A DNA stretch of 16,666 nt from an uncultured beta proteobacterium (GCA_903835865.1 CAILON010000128.1:1-16666); one strand, 5' to 3'. Positions 7,001 through 15,777 are shown, counted from the stretch's first letter. Notes: generated from the letters alone by a model not told the origin. Made by a program: numbers and translations.

Positions 7001-8843
7001 TATCCCATTGCTTGACGGCGATTCATTGCGCTCCAAAATTAAACAAGTAGCCTCTGGCCGTTTTGGTGTAACCACTGAGTACTTACGTTCTGCCGATCAG
7101 ATTCAGATCAAAATGGCGCAAGGTGCCAAACCAGGTGAGGGCGGTCAATTGCCGGGCGGAAAGGTTTCTGACTATATCGGTAAGTTGCGCTTCTCAGTGC
7201 CAGGTGTAGGTTTGATTTCCCCTCCTCCACATCACGATATTTACTCGATTGAAGATATTGCTCAGTTGATTCATGATTTAAAGAACGTCAATCCAAAGGC
7301 TGATGTTTCTGTAAAGTTGGTTTCTGAAGTAGGTGTTGGCACAGTAGCAGCTGGTGTTGCTAAAGCGAAGGCGGATCACGTTGTGATCGCAGGTCATGAT
7401 GGTGGTACTGGCGCATCTCCTTTGTCTTCAATCAAACATGCTGGTTCACCATGGGAGTTAGGTTTAGCTGAAACTCAGCAGACCTTGGTTCTGAATGGCT
7501 TGCGTAGCCGTATTCGTGTTCAGGCTGACGGTCAAATGAAGACTGGTCGTGACGTGGTGATTGGTGCCCTGTTAGGCGCTGATGAGTTTGGTTTTGCGAC
7601 AGCCCCATTAGTCGTTGAGGGCTGCATCATGATGCGGAAGTGTCATTTGAATACTTGCCCTGTTGGGGTTGCCACTCAAGATCCAGAGCTGCGTAAGAAG
7701 TTTTCTGGCAAACCAGAGCATGTTGTTAACTTCTTCTTCTTTATTGCAGAAGAGGCTCGCGAAATCATGGCGCAGTTGGGTATCCGTAAGTTCGATGATT
7801 TAATTGGACGCGTTGATTTCTTAGATACCCGCAAAGGTATTGATAACTGGAAAGTTCAGGGCTTGGATTTCAGTAAGATCTTTGCTGCTCCTCAGGTGGC
7901 AAGCGATGTGCCGCGCTATCAGGTGCTCACACAAGATCATGGTCTAGCGAGTGCGCTCGACAATATTTTGATCGAGAAGAGTGAACCTGCCCTTGAGCGT
8001 GGCGAGAAAGTATCTTTCATCGTTCCCGTAAAAAACGTGAACCGTACTGTAGGCGCAATGCTTTCTGGAGAAGTAGCTCAGCGTTACGGTCATGCTGGTT
8101 TGCCTGATGACACTATCCATATTCAGTTAAATGGCACTGCTGGCCAAAGCTTTGCAGCTTTCTTAGCGCACGGCATCACTCTGGACTTAGTGGGCGATGG
8201 CAATGACTATGTTGGTAAGGGCTTGTCAGGTGGTCGTGTGATTGTGCGTGCTCCACATGAGTTCCGTGGTGATACTGCTAAGAACATCATTGTTGGCAAT
8301 ACCGTTTTGTATGGCGCTATTGCTGGTGAAGCCTTCTTTAATGGCGTTGCAGGCGAGCGCTTTGCAGTTCGTAACTCAGGGGCTACTACTGTTGTTGAAG
8401 GTACTGGTGACCATGGTTGTGAATATATGACTGGTGGAACAGTAGTGGTCTTGGGTACAACGGGTCGTAACTTTGCAGCAGGCATGAGTGGCGGTATTGC
8501 CTATGTCTATGACGAGGATGGCTTGTTTGATAAGCGTTGCAATACCAGCATGGCCACTTTAGAAAAAGTCCTGCCTTCCGCAGAGCAAATTGCCAAGATG
8601 CCTAAGTCCCAATGGCATGCGCCTATTGATGTCAAAGATGGTGGCGAACGTTTGACAGATGAGCAAATTTTGAAAACGCTCATTGAGCGCCATTTCCGTC
8701 ATACCGGTTCAGAGCGTGCAAAAGCACTTTTGGCTGATTGGGAAAATTCTCGTGGTCGTTTTTTCAAAGTTCTGCCAACTGAGTACAAGCGTGCTTTAGG
8801 TGAGCTGTGGGAAAAGGGTCAAAACAAAGCGGTTGCTGCTTAA
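4098..8843 (+). CDS. gltB: Glutamate synthase (NADPH) large (alpha) subunit
   Basis: GltB hydrolyses glutamine and transfers the ammonia through an internal tunnel to 2-oxoglutarate, making glutamate in the cytoplasm with electrons from GltD. From the ATG at 4098 the protein has 1581 residues. A 25-residue propeptide precedes Cys26 (ACGVGF), the expected N-terminal nucleophile of the class II glutamine amidotransferase domain (about 26-430). The FMN synthase domain shows SLGSIS (906-911), [12 protein letters not shown] (926-937), [13 protein letters not shown] (1010-1022) and [10 protein letters not shown] (1099-1108). Cys1176, Cys1182 and Cys1187 have the C-x5-C-x4-C spacing of the 3Fe-4S cluster. 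The C-terminal GXGXG beta-helix domain includes [12 protein letters not shown] (1375-1386). The frame stays open back to a TTG at 3978, but the extra 40 residues are not family-like and overlap the likely promoter. A GGA at 4089-4091 may be the ribosome-binding site. Confidence 0.96.
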   Translation: MTTQFNSDLRPIAQGLYDPRNEHDACGVGFVAHIKGKKSHEIVAQGLQILENLDHRGAVGADPLMGDGAGILIQIPDTLYREEMAKQGITLPPLGEYGVGMIFLPKEHASRLACEQELERTVRLEGQVVLGWRDVPVDVKLPMSPTVQMTEPFIRQIFIGRGRDIMTTDALERKLYVIRKTASHAIQDLHLKHGKEYFVASMSARTIVYKGLLLANQVGAYYQDLKDPRTVSALALVHQRFSTNTFPAWELAHPYRMIAHNGEINTVKGNVNWVNAREGAISSPVLGDDLQKLWPLIYPGQSDTACFDNCLELLVMSGYPLAQAMMMMIPEAWEQHALMDDNRRAFYEYHAAMMEPWDGPAAMAFTDGRQIGATLDRNGLRPARYYVTDDDLVIMASEAGVLPIPEHKIVQKWRLQPGKMFMIDMEQGRIIDDVELKNAVSNAKPYKSWIDAVRVKLDEVDASKVDLVDEKTNIRPAAKLLDRQQAFGYTQEDIKYLMAPMAMNGEEAIGSMGNDSPLAVLSNKNKPLYNYFKQLFAQVTNPPIDSIRENMVMSLVSFIGPKPNLLDTNNINPPMRLEVSQPILDFDDITKIRHIGHYTNGKFRSYELDICYPASWGKAGIEARLASLCAEAADAVRSGYNILIVSDRQIDEKHVAIPALLATSAIHQHLVQKGLRTSVGLVVETGSARETHHFALLAGYGAEAVHPYLAMETLSEMAKGLSGELSGEKAVKNFVKAVGKGLQKVMSKMGISTYMSYTGSQIFEAIGLNHDVIDQYFKGTPSNVGGIGVFEVAEEALRMHTAAFGNDPVLTNMLDAGGEYAFRIRGENHMWTPDTIAKLQHSTRIGAEKGYQTYKEYANIINDQTKRQMTLRGLFEFKIDPAKAIPLDEVESAKEIVKRFATGAMSLGSISTEAHATLAIAMNRIGGKSNTGEGGEDPNRYINELKGIPIKKGETLASILGSDVVEANIPLLDGDSLRSKIKQVASGRFGVTTEYLRSADQIQIKMAQGAKPGEGGQLPGGKVSDYIGKLRFSVPGVGLISPPPHHDIYSIEDIAQLIHDLKNVNPKADVSVKLVSEVGVGTVAAGVAKAKADHVVIAGHDGGTGASPLSSIKHAGSPWELGLAETQQTLVLNGLRSRIRVQADGQMKTGRDVVIGALLGADEFGFATAPLVVEGCIMMRKCHLNTCPVGVATQDPELRKKFSGKPEHVVNFFFFIAEEAREIMAQLGIRKFDDLIGRVDFLDTRKGIDNWKVQGLDFSKIFAAPQVASDVPRYQVLTQDHGLASALDNILIEKSEPALERGEKVSFIVPVKNVNRTVGAMLSGEVAQRYGHAGLPDDTIHIQLNGTAGQSFAAFLAHGITLDLVGDGNDYVGKGLSGGRVIVRAPHEFRGDTAKNIIVGNTVLYGAIAGEAFFNGVAGERFAVRNSGATTVVEGTGDHGCEYMTGGTVVVLGTTGRNFAAGMSGGIAYVYDEDGLFDKRCNTSMATLEKVLPSAEQIAKMPKSQWHAPIDVKDGGERLTDEQILKTLIERHFRHTGSERAKALLADWENSRGRFFKVLPTEYKRALGELWEKGQNKAVAA

Positions 8844-8881
8844 TCAATACGGCTATTAAGAAAAGATACTAAGGATTAGAT

Positions 8882-10345
8882 ATGGGTAAGGTCACTGGAT
8901 TTATGGAGTTTGAGCGTGTCGATGAAACATACGAAGCGCCCATTAAACGCCTTCATCACTACAAGGAATTTGTTGCCGCTTTAACGGATGAAGAGGCAAA
9001 GGTTCAAGGTGCACGTTGTATGGATTGCGGCATTCCATTTTGCAATAGCGGTTGCCCAGTCAACAACATCATTCCCGACTTCAATGATTTGGTTTTCCAT
9101 AACGATTGGAAAAATGCCTTAGACGTTTTGCAATCTACCAATAACTTTCCTGAGTTCACTGGCCGTATTTGTCCAGCACCATGCGAAGCTGCTTGCACCT
9201 TGGGGATCAATCGCGCACCCGTAGGTATCAAGTCCATTGAGCATGCGATTATCGATAAGGGTTGGGAGAGTGGCTGGGTTAAACCGCAGCCCTCTAAAAC
9301 GAAGACCGGTAAAAAAGTGGCGATAGTGGGCGGGGGCCCTGCAGGTATGGCTGCTGCTCAGCAACTCGCACGTGTTGGTCACGATGTCACCGTATTTGAA
9401 AAGAACGATCGCATTGGTGGATTGCTTCGCTATGGGATTCCTGATTTCAAAATGGAAAAATGGTTGATTGATCGTCGTGTTGAGCAGATGCAAGCTGAGG
9501 GTGTCAAATTTGAAACAGGTGTTTTTGTTGGCAAAGAGGCGATGGGTGTTGAGGTAAAGAATTATTCAACCAAAACGGTATCCCCTGAGCAGTTGATGAA
9601 AGATTTTGATGCTGTGGTAATTACTGGTGGCGCTGAGCAGCCACGTGATTTGCCTGTCCCTGGCCGTGAGTTGGCTGGCGTTCACTATGCATTGGAATTT
9701 TTGATTCCTCAGAATAAAGAGAACGCGGGCGACCTTAAAAATGAAATTCGTGCAACGGATAAGCATGTGGTCGTTATCGGCGGCGGTGATACGGGATCCG
9801 ATTGCGTTGGAACATCCAATCGCCATGGCGCTAAACAAATTACCCAATTTGAATTATTGCCACAGCCACCAGAAGTAGAGAACAAGCCATTGGTATGGCC
9901 ATATTGGCCAACAAAGTTACGCACATCGTCTTCTCATGAAGAGGGTTGTGACCGTGACTGGTCGGTAGGTACCAAGCGTTTTGAAGGTAAGAACGGCAAA
10001 GTCGAAAAACTTATTGGTGTGCGCTTAGAGTGGAGGGACGGAAAAATGGCAGAAGTGCCTAATTCTGAATTTGAGGTTAAAGCAGACCTAGTGTTATTAG
10101 CGATGGGTTTTGTGTCCCCAGTACAGCAGGTATTAAATGCCTTTGGCGTTGAAAAAGATGCTCGCGGCAATGCAAAAGCGACTGTAGAAGGTCAAAATGC
10201 CTATCAAACTAACGTTTCTAAGGTATTTGCGGCGGGCGATATGCGTCGTGGTCAATCCTTGGTGGTTTGGGCAATTCGTGAAGGTCGTCAGTGTGCCCAA
10301 GCAGTTGACCAGTATTTAATGGGGTCATCTGTTTTACCTCGATAA
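8882..10345 (+). CDS. gltD: Glutamate synthase (NADPH) small (beta) subunit
   Basis: GltD takes electrons from NADPH through FAD and passes them via iron-sulfur clusters to the GltB active site. The 487 residues match the family. The N-terminal part has two cysteine groups: Cys46, Cys49, Cys54 and Cys58 in [14 protein letters not shown], and Cys97, Cys101 and Cys105 in CPAPCEAAC. These should hold the low-potential 4Fe-4S centres. The FAD dinucleotide fold starts at [10 protein letters not shown] (glycines 150-155), the NADPH fold at [10 protein letters not shown] (300-305), and the closing FAD motif is VFAAGD (448-453) with [13 protein letters not shown]. It begins 38 bp after gltB with a good Shine-Dalgarno, AAGGA at 8871-8875, 6 nt before the ATG, and is surely cotranscribed with gltB. 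The next gene starts 10 bp after its stop. Confidence 0.96.
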   Translation: MGKVTGFMEFERVDETYEAPIKRLHHYKEFVAALTDEEAKVQGARCMDCGIPFCNSGCPVNNIIPDFNDLVFHNDWKNALDVLQSTNNFPEFTGRICPAPCEAACTLGINRAPVGIKSIEHAIIDKGWESGWVKPQPSKTKTGKKVAIVGGGPAGMAAAQQLARVGHDVTVFEKNDRIGGLLRYGIPDFKMEKWLIDRRVEQMQAEGVKFETGVFVGKEAMGVEVKNYSTKTVSPEQLMKDFDAVVITGGAEQPRDLPVPGRELAGVHYALEFLIPQNKENAGDLKNEIRATDKHVVVIGGGDTGSDCVGTSNRHGAKQITQFELLPQPPEVENKPLVWPYWPTKLRTSSSHEEGCDRDWSVGTKRFEGKNGKVEKLIGVRLEWRDGKMAEVPNSEFEVKADLVLLAMGFVSPVQQVLNAFGVEKDARGNAKATVEGQNAYQTNVSKVFAAGDMRRGQSLVVWAIREGRQCAQAVDQYLMGSSVLPR

Positions 10346-10349
10346 TAGC

Positions 10350-10354
10350 GAGGA
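10350..10354 (+). promoter_or_regulatory. Shine-Dalgarno unusually close to the mlaF start
   Basis: GAGGA ends just 1 nt before the ATG at 10356, closer than the usual 5-9 nt. It is the only such sequence in the 10-bp gltD-mlaF gap. Either mlaF relies on translational coupling to gltD, or translation begins further in, for instance at the TTG at 10380; the conserved ABC domain starts only around residue 18, so both are possible. Confidence 0.4.
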
Positions 10355-10355
10355 T

Positions 10356-11207
10356 ATGAACCCGAGCCAATCAAACACTTTGGATACAAGCAATCGAGTA
10401 GCAGGTGAAGTTGTCGTCTCTATAAAAGACGTGAACTTTTCCTATGCTCCGGGTGAGCGCCAAATTCTGTCTGGACTCAATATGGATTTCAGGCGGGGTC
10501 AGGTTGTGGCAGTTATGGGTGGCTCAGGTTGCGGCAAGACCACCATTCTTCGTTTAATCGGCGGTCAATACACTGCGCAGTCAGGCCAGGTTTTATTTGA
10601 GGGGCAAGATATTGCCAAGATGAATACCGTTGAGCTAATGGCAGCCCGTCGCCGTATGGGCATGCTATTTCAGTTTGGCGCTTTGTTCACTGACCTGAGT
10701 GTTTTTGAGAATGTTGCTTTTCCATTGCGCGAACATACCGATTTAAGCGAAGAACTTTTGCGCTCACTAGTGCTGATGAAACTTCATGCAGTAGGTTTAC
10801 GTGGCGCTCGCGATTTAATGCCTTCTCAAATTTCTGGTGGCATGGCAAGGCGCGTTGCGCTCGCCAGAGCAATTGCCTTAGACCCTCCATTGATTATGTA
10901 TGACGAGCCTTTTGCTGGTTTGGATCCGATTTCACTCGGTATTACTGCGCGCTTAATTCGTGATCTTAATAATGCGCTTGGCGCTACCAGTTTGTTAGTC
11001 ACCCATGACGTCGAAGAAACTTTTGAAATCGCTGACTATGTTTACTTTATTGCTAATGGCCGCATTGGGGCTGAGGGCACTCCTGAGGAACTTAGTCGCT
11101 CCTCAGATCCTTTTGTGCGACAGTTTTTAGATGCTGCGCCAGATGGCCCAGTTCCTTTCCATTACCCAGGTAATACCTTGGAAGAAGATTTTGGAGTCAA
11201 AATCTGA
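10356..11207 (+). CDS. mlaF: Mla phospholipid transport ATP-binding protein MlaF
   Basis: MlaF is the ATPase of the inner-membrane MlaFEDB complex, which moves phospholipids between the inner membrane and the periplasmic carrier MlaC to keep the outer leaflet free of misplaced phospholipid. The 283 residues hold a complete ABC domain: Walker A GGSGCGKTT (55-63), Q-loop Gln106 in LFQFGALF, signature ISGGMARR (159-166), Walker B LIMYDEP (179-185) followed by FAGLDP, and switch His217. The GALFTDLSVFENVAFPL region (108-124) is typical of the MlaF/Ttg2A branch. A tail of about 30 residues after the ABC core (from about 255) includes FHYPGN; such extensions contact the neighbouring subunit in E. 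coli MlaF. The TGA overlaps the mlaE ATG by 1 nt (11207), so the two are translationally coupled. Confidence 0.95.
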   Translation: MNPSQSNTLDTSNRVAGEVVVSIKDVNFSYAPGERQILSGLNMDFRRGQVVAVMGGSGCGKTTILRLIGGQYTAQSGQVLFEGQDIAKMNTVELMAARRRMGMLFQFGALFTDLSVFENVAFPLREHTDLSEELLRSLVLMKLHAVGLRGARDLMPSQISGGMARRVALARAIALDPPLIMYDEPFAGLDPISLGITARLIRDLNNALGATSLLVTHDVEETFEIADYVYFIANGRIGAEGTPEELSRSSDPFVRQFLDAAPDGPVPFHYPGNTLEEDFGVKI

Positions 11208-12004
11208 TGAGGGTGCTCTCTAAAGTAATCGACCTCTTGGGTGATCTCGGGTTTTTTATCCGTAGCAATATCAGTGCCATGGGTTTTGCAGCTCGGATAT
11301 TTTTTGCAGTGGTGTTGCGTTCTGGATTTTTGCTCAAAAGACCCCGTTTAGTGATTGATCAAATTTTATTTGTTGGAAATCATTCCTTCATCATCATTGC
11401 TGTCTCAGGATTATTTGTCGGTTTTGTATTGGGACTCCAGGGTTACTACACCCTAAATCGTTATGGATCTGAGCAAGCTTTAGGTTTATTAGTTGCCTTG
11501 TCCTTGACTCGTGAATTAGGGCCAGTGATTACCGCGCTATTGTTTGCGGGTCGCGCAGGGACCTCATTGACTGCAGAAATTGGCTTGATGAAAGCTGGCG
11601 AGCAATTGAGTGCCATGGAAATGATGGCAGTAGATCCTTTGGCCCGTGTGATTGCGCCAAGACTATGGGCGGGCATTATTTCTATGCCAATCCTAGCAAC
11701 CATTTTTACGGCCGTGGGTGTGATCGGCGGTTACTTTGTTGGAGTCCCTTTGATTGGCGTAGATTCAGGGGCTTTCTGGTCTCAGATGCAAGGTGGTGTG
11801 GATCTGTTTTCCGATATCGGTAACGGGCTCATTAAGAGCATTGTGTTTGGTGTGGCCGTCACATTTATCGCGCTCTATCAAGGTTATGAAGCGCGACCAA
11901 CACCTGAGGGTGTTTCGCAAGCAACAACACGTACGGTGGTGATTTCATCTTTAGCAGTTTTAGCCTTAGATTTCTTGCTAACTGCCATGATGTTCTCAAA
12001 TTAG
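11207..12004 (+). CDS. mlaE: Mla phospholipid transport permease MlaE
   Basis: The membrane subunit of the MlaFEDB transporter; two copies form the lipid pocket beneath the MlaD ring. The 265-residue length is normal. An amphipathic N-terminal interfacial helix region (1-45) is followed by several hydrophobic segments (about 52-80, 90-115, 148-180, 208-226 and 243-263). The hallmark MlaE family block runs from ELGPVITALLFAGRAG (103-118) through TAEIG (122-126) to EQLSAMEMM (132-140), the coupling helix that docks into MlaF. A conserved YEARPTPEGV (227-236) lies before the last helix. The start overlaps the mlaF stop by one base as TGATG; no separate ribosome-binding site is evident, which fits coupling. 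mlaD starts 21 bp downstream. Confidence 0.95.
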   Translation: MRVLSKVIDLLGDLGFFIRSNISAMGFAARIFFAVVLRSGFLLKRPRLVIDQILFVGNHSFIIIAVSGLFVGFVLGLQGYYTLNRYGSEQALGLLVALSLTRELGPVITALLFAGRAGTSLTAEIGLMKAGEQLSAMEMMAVDPLARVIAPRLWAGIISMPILATIFTAVGVIGGYFVGVPLIGVDSGAFWSQMQGGVDLFSDIGNGLIKSIVFGVAVTFIALYQGYEARPTPEGVSQATTRTVVISSLAVLALDFLLTAMMFSN

Positions 12005-12025
12005 AAAGAATAAACTGAGGTTCTT

Positions 12026-12508
12026 ATGAGAAAAAGTGCAATTGATGTTTGGGTTGGATTGTTTGTTGCCATCGGTTTGGTGGCAGCTTTCTTTTTGGCA
12101 TTAAAAGTAGGCAATATGAACGCAGTGTCATTTGCGCCCACTTATAAAATTTCTGCACGTTTTGACAATATCGGCGGTCTGAAGCCGCGCGCACCAGTCA
12201 AGAGTGCTGGCGTAGTCGTTGGAAGAATTGCCAATATTTCCTTTGATGATAAAACTTACCAGGCTACCGTGGTGATGACCATTGAAGATGGTTATAAGTT
12301 TCCAAAAGACTCAGCAGCAAAAATTTTGACCTCTGGTTTGTTGGGTGAGCAGTACGTTGGCTTAGAAGCAGGTGGATCCGACGATATGCTGGCAGAGGGT
12401 GGAAAAATTAGTCAAACACAGTCTGCAGTAGTCCTAGAGAATTTGATTAGTCAGTTCCTTTATAACAAGGCAGCAGATAGCGGCCAAGATAAGGGTGCAG
12501 CAAAGTGA
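12026..12508 (+). CDS. mlaD: Mla phospholipid transport MCE-domain protein MlaD
   Basis: MlaD is anchored in the inner membrane and forms a hexameric MCE ring through which lipids pass between MlaE and the carrier MlaC. The 160 residues comprise an N-terminal membrane anchor (about 8-28), one MCE domain (about 38-117) and a short C-terminal helix. Characteristic motifs are FDNIGGLKPRAPVKSAGVVVG (starting at residue 46) and the pore-loop region TSGLLGEQYVGLE (102-114), close to what I recall of E. coli MlaD. The C-terminal tail (from about 133) is rather short and ends in a charged, alanine-rich stretch. TGAGG at 12016-12020 gives a good ribosome-binding site 5 nt before the ATG. The stop overlaps the mlaA GTG start by 4 nt. 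Confidence 0.95.
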   Translation: MRKSAIDVWVGLFVAIGLVAAFFLALKVGNMNAVSFAPTYKISARFDNIGGLKPRAPVKSAGVVVGRIANISFDDKTYQATVVMTIEDGYKFPKDSAAKILTSGLLGEQYVGLEAGGSDDMLAEGGKISQTQSAVVLENLISQFLYNKAADSGQDKGAAK

Positions 12509-13254
12509 TTTCTTGGGTGGGCAGAATCAAGCACTTGGTATTGCTTGGCATGACCTGCCTATTTGTGGGCTGTGCATCGATTCCGGCTGGCGTGGAACCT
12601 TCTCCTAATGATCCATGGGAACCATTCAATCGTTCAGTATTTGAATTTAATGAAGGCTTAGACGCCTATCTTCTCAAGCCAGTTGTATCTGCTTACCGGT
12701 TTATCTTGCCGGAATTTGTGCGCGAGGGCATTTATAACTTTTTTAGTAACTACAGTGATCTTTACACCGCCTTGCAAAATCTTCTTCAGGGTAAGCCTGA
12801 CTATGCCTTTAATGACTTGATGCGTGTAACTGTCAATACTCTTTTTGGTTTGGGTGGTTTGATAGATATGGCAACCCCTGGAGGTCTTGAGAAGCATAAA
12901 GAGGATTGGGGTCAAACTTTTGGTGTGTGGGGTATCCCAGCAGGCCCTTATGTGGTGTTGCCATTTTTTGGACCAAGCTCAGTAAGAGACACTTTTGGTA
13001 CGGCTGCCGATTTAGAGTCTGATTACTTTTTTAAGTACATCCCTGATGTTGGTCTGCGTAATAGCATTACTGGCTTACGGGTTGTCAATGCAAGAAATAC
13101 CTATTACGAAGCCGGTGATCTATTGGATGGCGCCGCCATTGATAAATATAGCTTTATGCGGGATGCCTATCTTCAGCGTCGTGAGTATCAGATTAATGAA
13201 GGCCGTAATGATGAAGAGCCTTTGATGCCAGTTTACGAAAATCCTTACGAATAA
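12505..13254 (+). CDS. mlaA: Outer-membrane phospholipid-removing lipoprotein MlaA (VacJ)
   Basis: MlaA sits in the outer membrane, takes phospholipids from its outer leaflet and hands them to periplasmic MlaC. The 249-residue precursor starts at GTG, overlapping the mlaD stop as GTGA; AAGGG at 12491-12495 is a plausible ribosome-binding site. The signal peptide (Arg7, Lys9, hydrophobic 11-22) ends in LFVGC with lipidated Cys23. Phe at the -3 position is uncommon for a lipobox, but Leu19 and Gly22 fit. Residues after Cys23 are Ala-Ser, with no Asp at +2, consistent with outer-membrane sorting. MlaA signatures include NDPWEPFNR (35-43), NTLFGLGGLIDMAT (111-124) and EDWGQTFGVWG (133-143) followed by GPYVVLPFFGPSS. 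Encoding MlaA inside the mla operon differs from E. coli, where it is separate, but is common in betaproteobacteria. Confidence 0.95.
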   Translation: MISWVGRIKHLVLLGMTCLFVGCASIPAGVEPSPNDPWEPFNRSVFEFNEGLDAYLLKPVVSAYRFILPEFVREGIYNFFSNYSDLYTALQNLLQGKPDYAFNDLMRVTVNTLFGLGGLIDMATPGGLEKHKEDWGQTFGVWGIPAGPYVVLPFFGPSSVRDTFGTAADLESDYFFKYIPDVGLRNSITGLRVVNARNTYYEAGDLLDGAAIDKYSFMRDAYLQRREYQINEGRNDEEPLMPVYENPYE

Positions 13255-13317
13255 CTGGCATAGCTTGAAAGGGCTAAAATCAGCCTCAATGTATATAGAC
13301 TTAATCGGATAAATGAT
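13255..13317 (+). promoter_or_regulatory. mlaA-mlaC gap with possible internal promoter and small hairpin
   Basis: This is the longest gap inside the mla locus. TAAAAT at 13275-13280 resembles a -10 element (5 of 6) but has no good -35 at 17 bp. GGCT (13272-13275) and AGCC (13282-13285) can form a 4-bp stem with a 6-nt loop. The bases AGCCTCA that follow (13282-13288) recur after a TAAAAT in the murA upstream gap. GGA at 13307-13309 is a weak ribosome-binding site for mlaC. Confidence 0.3.
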
Positions 13318-13950
13318 ATGAAAATCTCTACACCCATTTCACAATGGATTGTTGCAGGACTATTCCTAGTTTCTGGGGCGATCTTCGCTCAAGTTCCCGA
13401 TCAAAATACACCCCCTGATGTATTAATCAAGATGGTGGTGAGTGATGTCATGAGCTCTGTGAAATCAGATCCTGATATTCAAAAAGGCAATATTCCCAAA
13501 GTCATGGATCTGGTTGAAAAGAAAATTGTTCCTTTTACTGATATGCGCCGGACTACTGAAATGGCCATGGGCCCTAATTGGAAAAAGGCGACTCCTGAGC
13601 AACAGGCAATCCTCACAGCTGAGTTCAAAAATTTATTGATGCGCACTTATTCAGGGGCATTAAGTCAGCTTCGCGATCAGACGGTGCAATTTAAAACACT
13701 GCGTGCATCACCCGACGACAAGGAGGTTATTGTCAAAACGGTTGTGATTGGGCGGGGTGATCCAGTGCCCTTGGATTACCGCTTAGAAAAAGGTGCAAAT
13801 GGCTGGAAGGTGTATGACATGAATATCATGGGCGCTTGGCTGGTTGAGGCTTATCGCAATCAATTTTCAAATCAGATTAGCCAGAATGGCATTGATGGCT
13901 TGGTGAAATTTTTGCAAGAACGCAATAAGCAGTTGGCGGCAAGCAAGTAA
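13318..13950 (+). CDS. mlaC: Periplasmic phospholipid-binding carrier MlaC
   Basis: MlaC is the soluble shuttle that carries phospholipid across the periplasm between MlaA and the MlaFEDB complex. The 210-residue precursor has a Sec signal peptide with Lys2 and a hydrophobic core at about 10-22, probably cut after Ala24 (AIFA/QVP). The mature part (about 30-205) fits the Tol_Tol_Ttg2 (MlaC) family: an alpha-helical start, VPFTDMRRTTEMAMGPNW (starting at 71), the TPEQQ (91-95) and LMRTYSGAL (106-114) helices, then the beta strands and the WKVYDMNIMGAWLVEAYRNQF region (starting at 163), which is the most conserved part. It is separated from mlaA by 63 bp and followed 27 bp later by mlaB. Confidence 0.94.
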   Translation: MKISTPISQWIVAGLFLVSGAIFAQVPDQNTPPDVLIKMVVSDVMSSVKSDPDIQKGNIPKVMDLVEKKIVPFTDMRRTTEMAMGPNWKKATPEQQAILTAEFKNLLMRTYSGALSQLRDQTVQFKTLRASPDDKEVIVKTVVIGRGDPVPLDYRLEKGANGWKVYDMNIMGAWLVEAYRNQFSNQISQNGIDGLVKFLQERNKQLAASK

Positions 13951-13977
13951 GCCACCTCATTTAGAAAATTAAAAATA

Positions 13978-14235
13978 ATGCCCTTCTTTTTACCTCAGGT
14001 AGTAACGCAGGAAAATGCCCTGCAGATTCAGCAAGAGGGTTTATCTAATCTCACTACATTGAGAAATATTGATTGTTCATCCCTGACAGAGTTTGATTCG
14101 ACAGTCCTGACGGTTTTATTGTCTTGGCAGAAATCGTTGCAGGCCGAAGGCCAAGCTATTTCGGTAGAGCATGCCCCTGAAAAATTAAAAGTTTTAGCTG
14201 GTGTCTACGGTGTCTCTGCATTGCTAGGCTTGTAA
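13978..14235 (+). CDS. mlaB: STAS-domain protein MlaB
   Basis: MlaB is the small cytoplasmic STAS protein that binds MlaF and stabilises or activates the transporter. The 85-residue ORF is a bare STAS fold. The key stretch is DCSSLTEFDSTVLTVLLSW (32-50), with Ser41 or Thr42 in the place of the conserved Ser/Thr at the helix start, followed by SLQAEGQAISVEHAPEKLKVL. It is somewhat shorter than E. coli MlaB and its sequence is divergent, as is usual for this subunit, so its identity rests largely on position after mlaC. No Shine-Dalgarno is visible before the ATG (the leader is A-rich). The next gene starts 4 bp after the stop, which suggests cotranscription with the exporter pair. Confidence 0.85.
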   Translation: MPFFLPQVVTQENALQIQQEGLSNLTTLRNIDCSSLTEFDSTVLTVLLSWQKSLQAEGQAISVEHAPEKLKVLAGVYGVSALLGL

Positions 14236-14239
14236 TAGC

Positions 14240-14992
14240 ATGCACCCAGCGATTTCCATCAAAAATATTTCAAAAAACTATGGCGCCCTTCAAGCACTTG
14301 ATGATGTTTCATTAGCAATTGAACCTGGCGAGTTTTTTGGTTTGCTCGGTCCCAATGGAGCAGGCAAAACCACTTTAATTTCCATATTGGCCGGCTTGGT
14401 CAAGGCTGACCATGGCCATGCAGCCATTATGGGCGCGGACGTGCAAAAGAATTTTCGCGATGCTCGGAGGATGTTGGGCGTTGTGCCGCAAGAGCTAGTC
14501 TTCGACCCCTTTTTCACAGTGCGCGAGACTTTGCACTTTCAGTCTGGTTACTTTGGCATTAAGAATAACGATGCTTGGATTGATGAGATTATGGCTGCTT
14601 TGGATCTCACCAATAAAGCCGATAGTAATATGCGCTCCTTATCGGGCGGTATGAAACGTCGTGTCTTGGTTGCTCAGGCATTAGTACATCGTCCTCCAGT
14701 AATTATTTTGGATGAGCCTACTGCGGGTGTTGACGTTGAGCTACGCCAATCCTTGTGGCAATTTATTAGCAGGCTCAATCAAGATGGCCACACGATTGTG
14801 TTGACCACCCATTATTTGGAAGAAGCAGAAGCTTTATGTCAACGTATTGCGATGCTCAAGCAAGGCAAGATCGTCGCCTTAGATACCACGGCAAACTTAT
14901 TAACGCGTTATGGCTCAGTTAAGAAAGATGGCGAAGGCAAAACGGATTTAGAAGATGTCTTTGTGAACATCATGTCCGGAGGTGCATTATGA
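14240..14992 (+). CDS. yadG: ABC-2 type exporter ATP-binding protein, YadG-like
   Basis: The ATPase of a two-gene ABC exporter whose substrate is not known. The 250 residues form a complete nucleotide-binding domain: Walker A GPNGAGKTT (37-45), Q-loop Gln84 in VVPQE, signature LSGGMKRR (134-141), Walker B VIILDEP (154-160) and switch His191 in LTTHYLEEAE. The ending LEDVFVNI is typical of the CcmA/YadG group of ABC-2 ATPases, which also includes NodI. The partner permease overlaps its stop by 4 nt (ATGA). Its place directly after mlaB is conserved in Burkholderiaceae as I recall it, but that does not show that it shares a substrate with Mla. The symbol is by similarity to E. coli and should be read as family-level. 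Confidence 0.88.
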   Translation: MHPAISIKNISKNYGALQALDDVSLAIEPGEFFGLLGPNGAGKTTLISILAGLVKADHGHAAIMGADVQKNFRDARRMLGVVPQELVFDPFFTVRETLHFQSGYFGIKNNDAWIDEIMAALDLTNKADSNMRSLSGGMKRRVLVAQALVHRPPVIILDEPTAGVDVELRQSLWQFISRLNQDGHTIVLTTHYLEEAEALCQRIAMLKQGKIVALDTTANLLTRYGSVKKDGEGKTDLEDVFVNIMSGGAL

Positions 14993-15777
14993 AAAATGCA
15001 CTTAATAAGCCTATCTTGGAATACGGTAGCGGCTTTCCAACGCTATTGCGTAAAGAAATTAAGCGTTTTTATAAGGTGGCCTTTCAGACGGTAGCTGCCC
15101 CAGTCCTTACGGCAATCTTGTACCTCATGATTTTTGGTCATGTGCTTGAAGGCAAGGAAATTTATGGACGCCTTAGTTACACCGCTTTTTTAATCCCCGG
15201 CTTAGTCATGATGACTGTCCTTCAAAACGCCTTTGCCAATACCTCGTCCTCTTTGATTCAATCTAAGGTAACTGGCAACTTGGTATTTGTGTTGCTAGCC
15301 CCTTTAAGTCACTTCGAGTTTTATGCTGCCTATATCTTGGCTGCAGTATTTCGTGGGATCGTCGTGGGTCTGGGGGTCTTTCTCATTACTGCTTGGTATG
15401 GTTTGCCAGGCCTTGAGTATCCTTTGTGGATTATGGTATTTGCCTTCTTGGGTGCAGCAATCTTAGGTAGCTTAGGTTTGATCGCTGGCATCTGGGCAGA
15501 TAAGTACGATCAGTTGGCCGGCTTTCAAAACTTTTTTATCATGCCTGCCACCATGTTGTCGGGTGTTTTTTATTCCATCCATTCTTTGCCGCCAGCTTGG
15601 CAAATGGTGTCGCATTTCAATCCCTTTTTCTACATGATTGATGGATTTCGTTATGGTTTCTTTGGGGTGTCTGATATATCCCCATGGACGAGTTTGGTAA
15701 TCGTGGGCTCTTTCTTTCTAGTAGTTTCAGCGATTGCTTTGCGAATGCTACAAAAGGGCTATAAGCTCAGACATTAA
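14989..15777 (+). CDS. yadH: ABC-2 type exporter permease, YadH-like
   Basis: The integral membrane partner of the preceding ATPase. The 262 residues have about six hydrophobic segments (near 35-50, 65-80, 112-136, 146-168, 181-198 and 236-255), preceded by a cytoplasmic helix with LLRKEIKRFYKV (19-30). The ABC-2 signature covers about 167-226, with GIWADKYDQLAGFQNFF, then PATMLSGVFYSIHSLPP and HFNPFFYMIDGFRYGFFG; the polar residues in the last block are characteristic. An excellent Shine-Dalgarno, GGAGGT at 14978-14983, sits 5 nt before the ATG inside the end of the ATPase gene, so the pair is both coupled and independently initiated. The substrate cannot be read from sequence; YadGH/NodIJ relatives export diverse molecules. 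Confidence 0.88.
   Translation: MKNALNKPILEYGSGFPTLLRKEIKRFYKVAFQTVAAPVLTAILYLMIFGHVLEGKEIYGRLSYTAFLIPGLVMMTVLQNAFANTSSSLIQSKVTGNLVFVLLAPLSHFEFYAAYILAAVFRGIVVGLGVFLITAWYGLPGLEYPLWIMVFAFLGAAILGSLGLIAGIWADKYDQLAGFQNFFIMPATMLSGVFYSIHSLPPAWQMVSHFNPFFYMIDGFRYGFFGVSDISPWTSLVIVGSFFLVVSAIALRMLQKGYKLRH

Noticed and set aside
13271..13286. GGCT/AGCC hairpin in the mlaA-mlaC gap as a terminator
   Set aside because: The stem is only 4-5 bp and no T-run follows, so it does not fit an intrinsic terminator.
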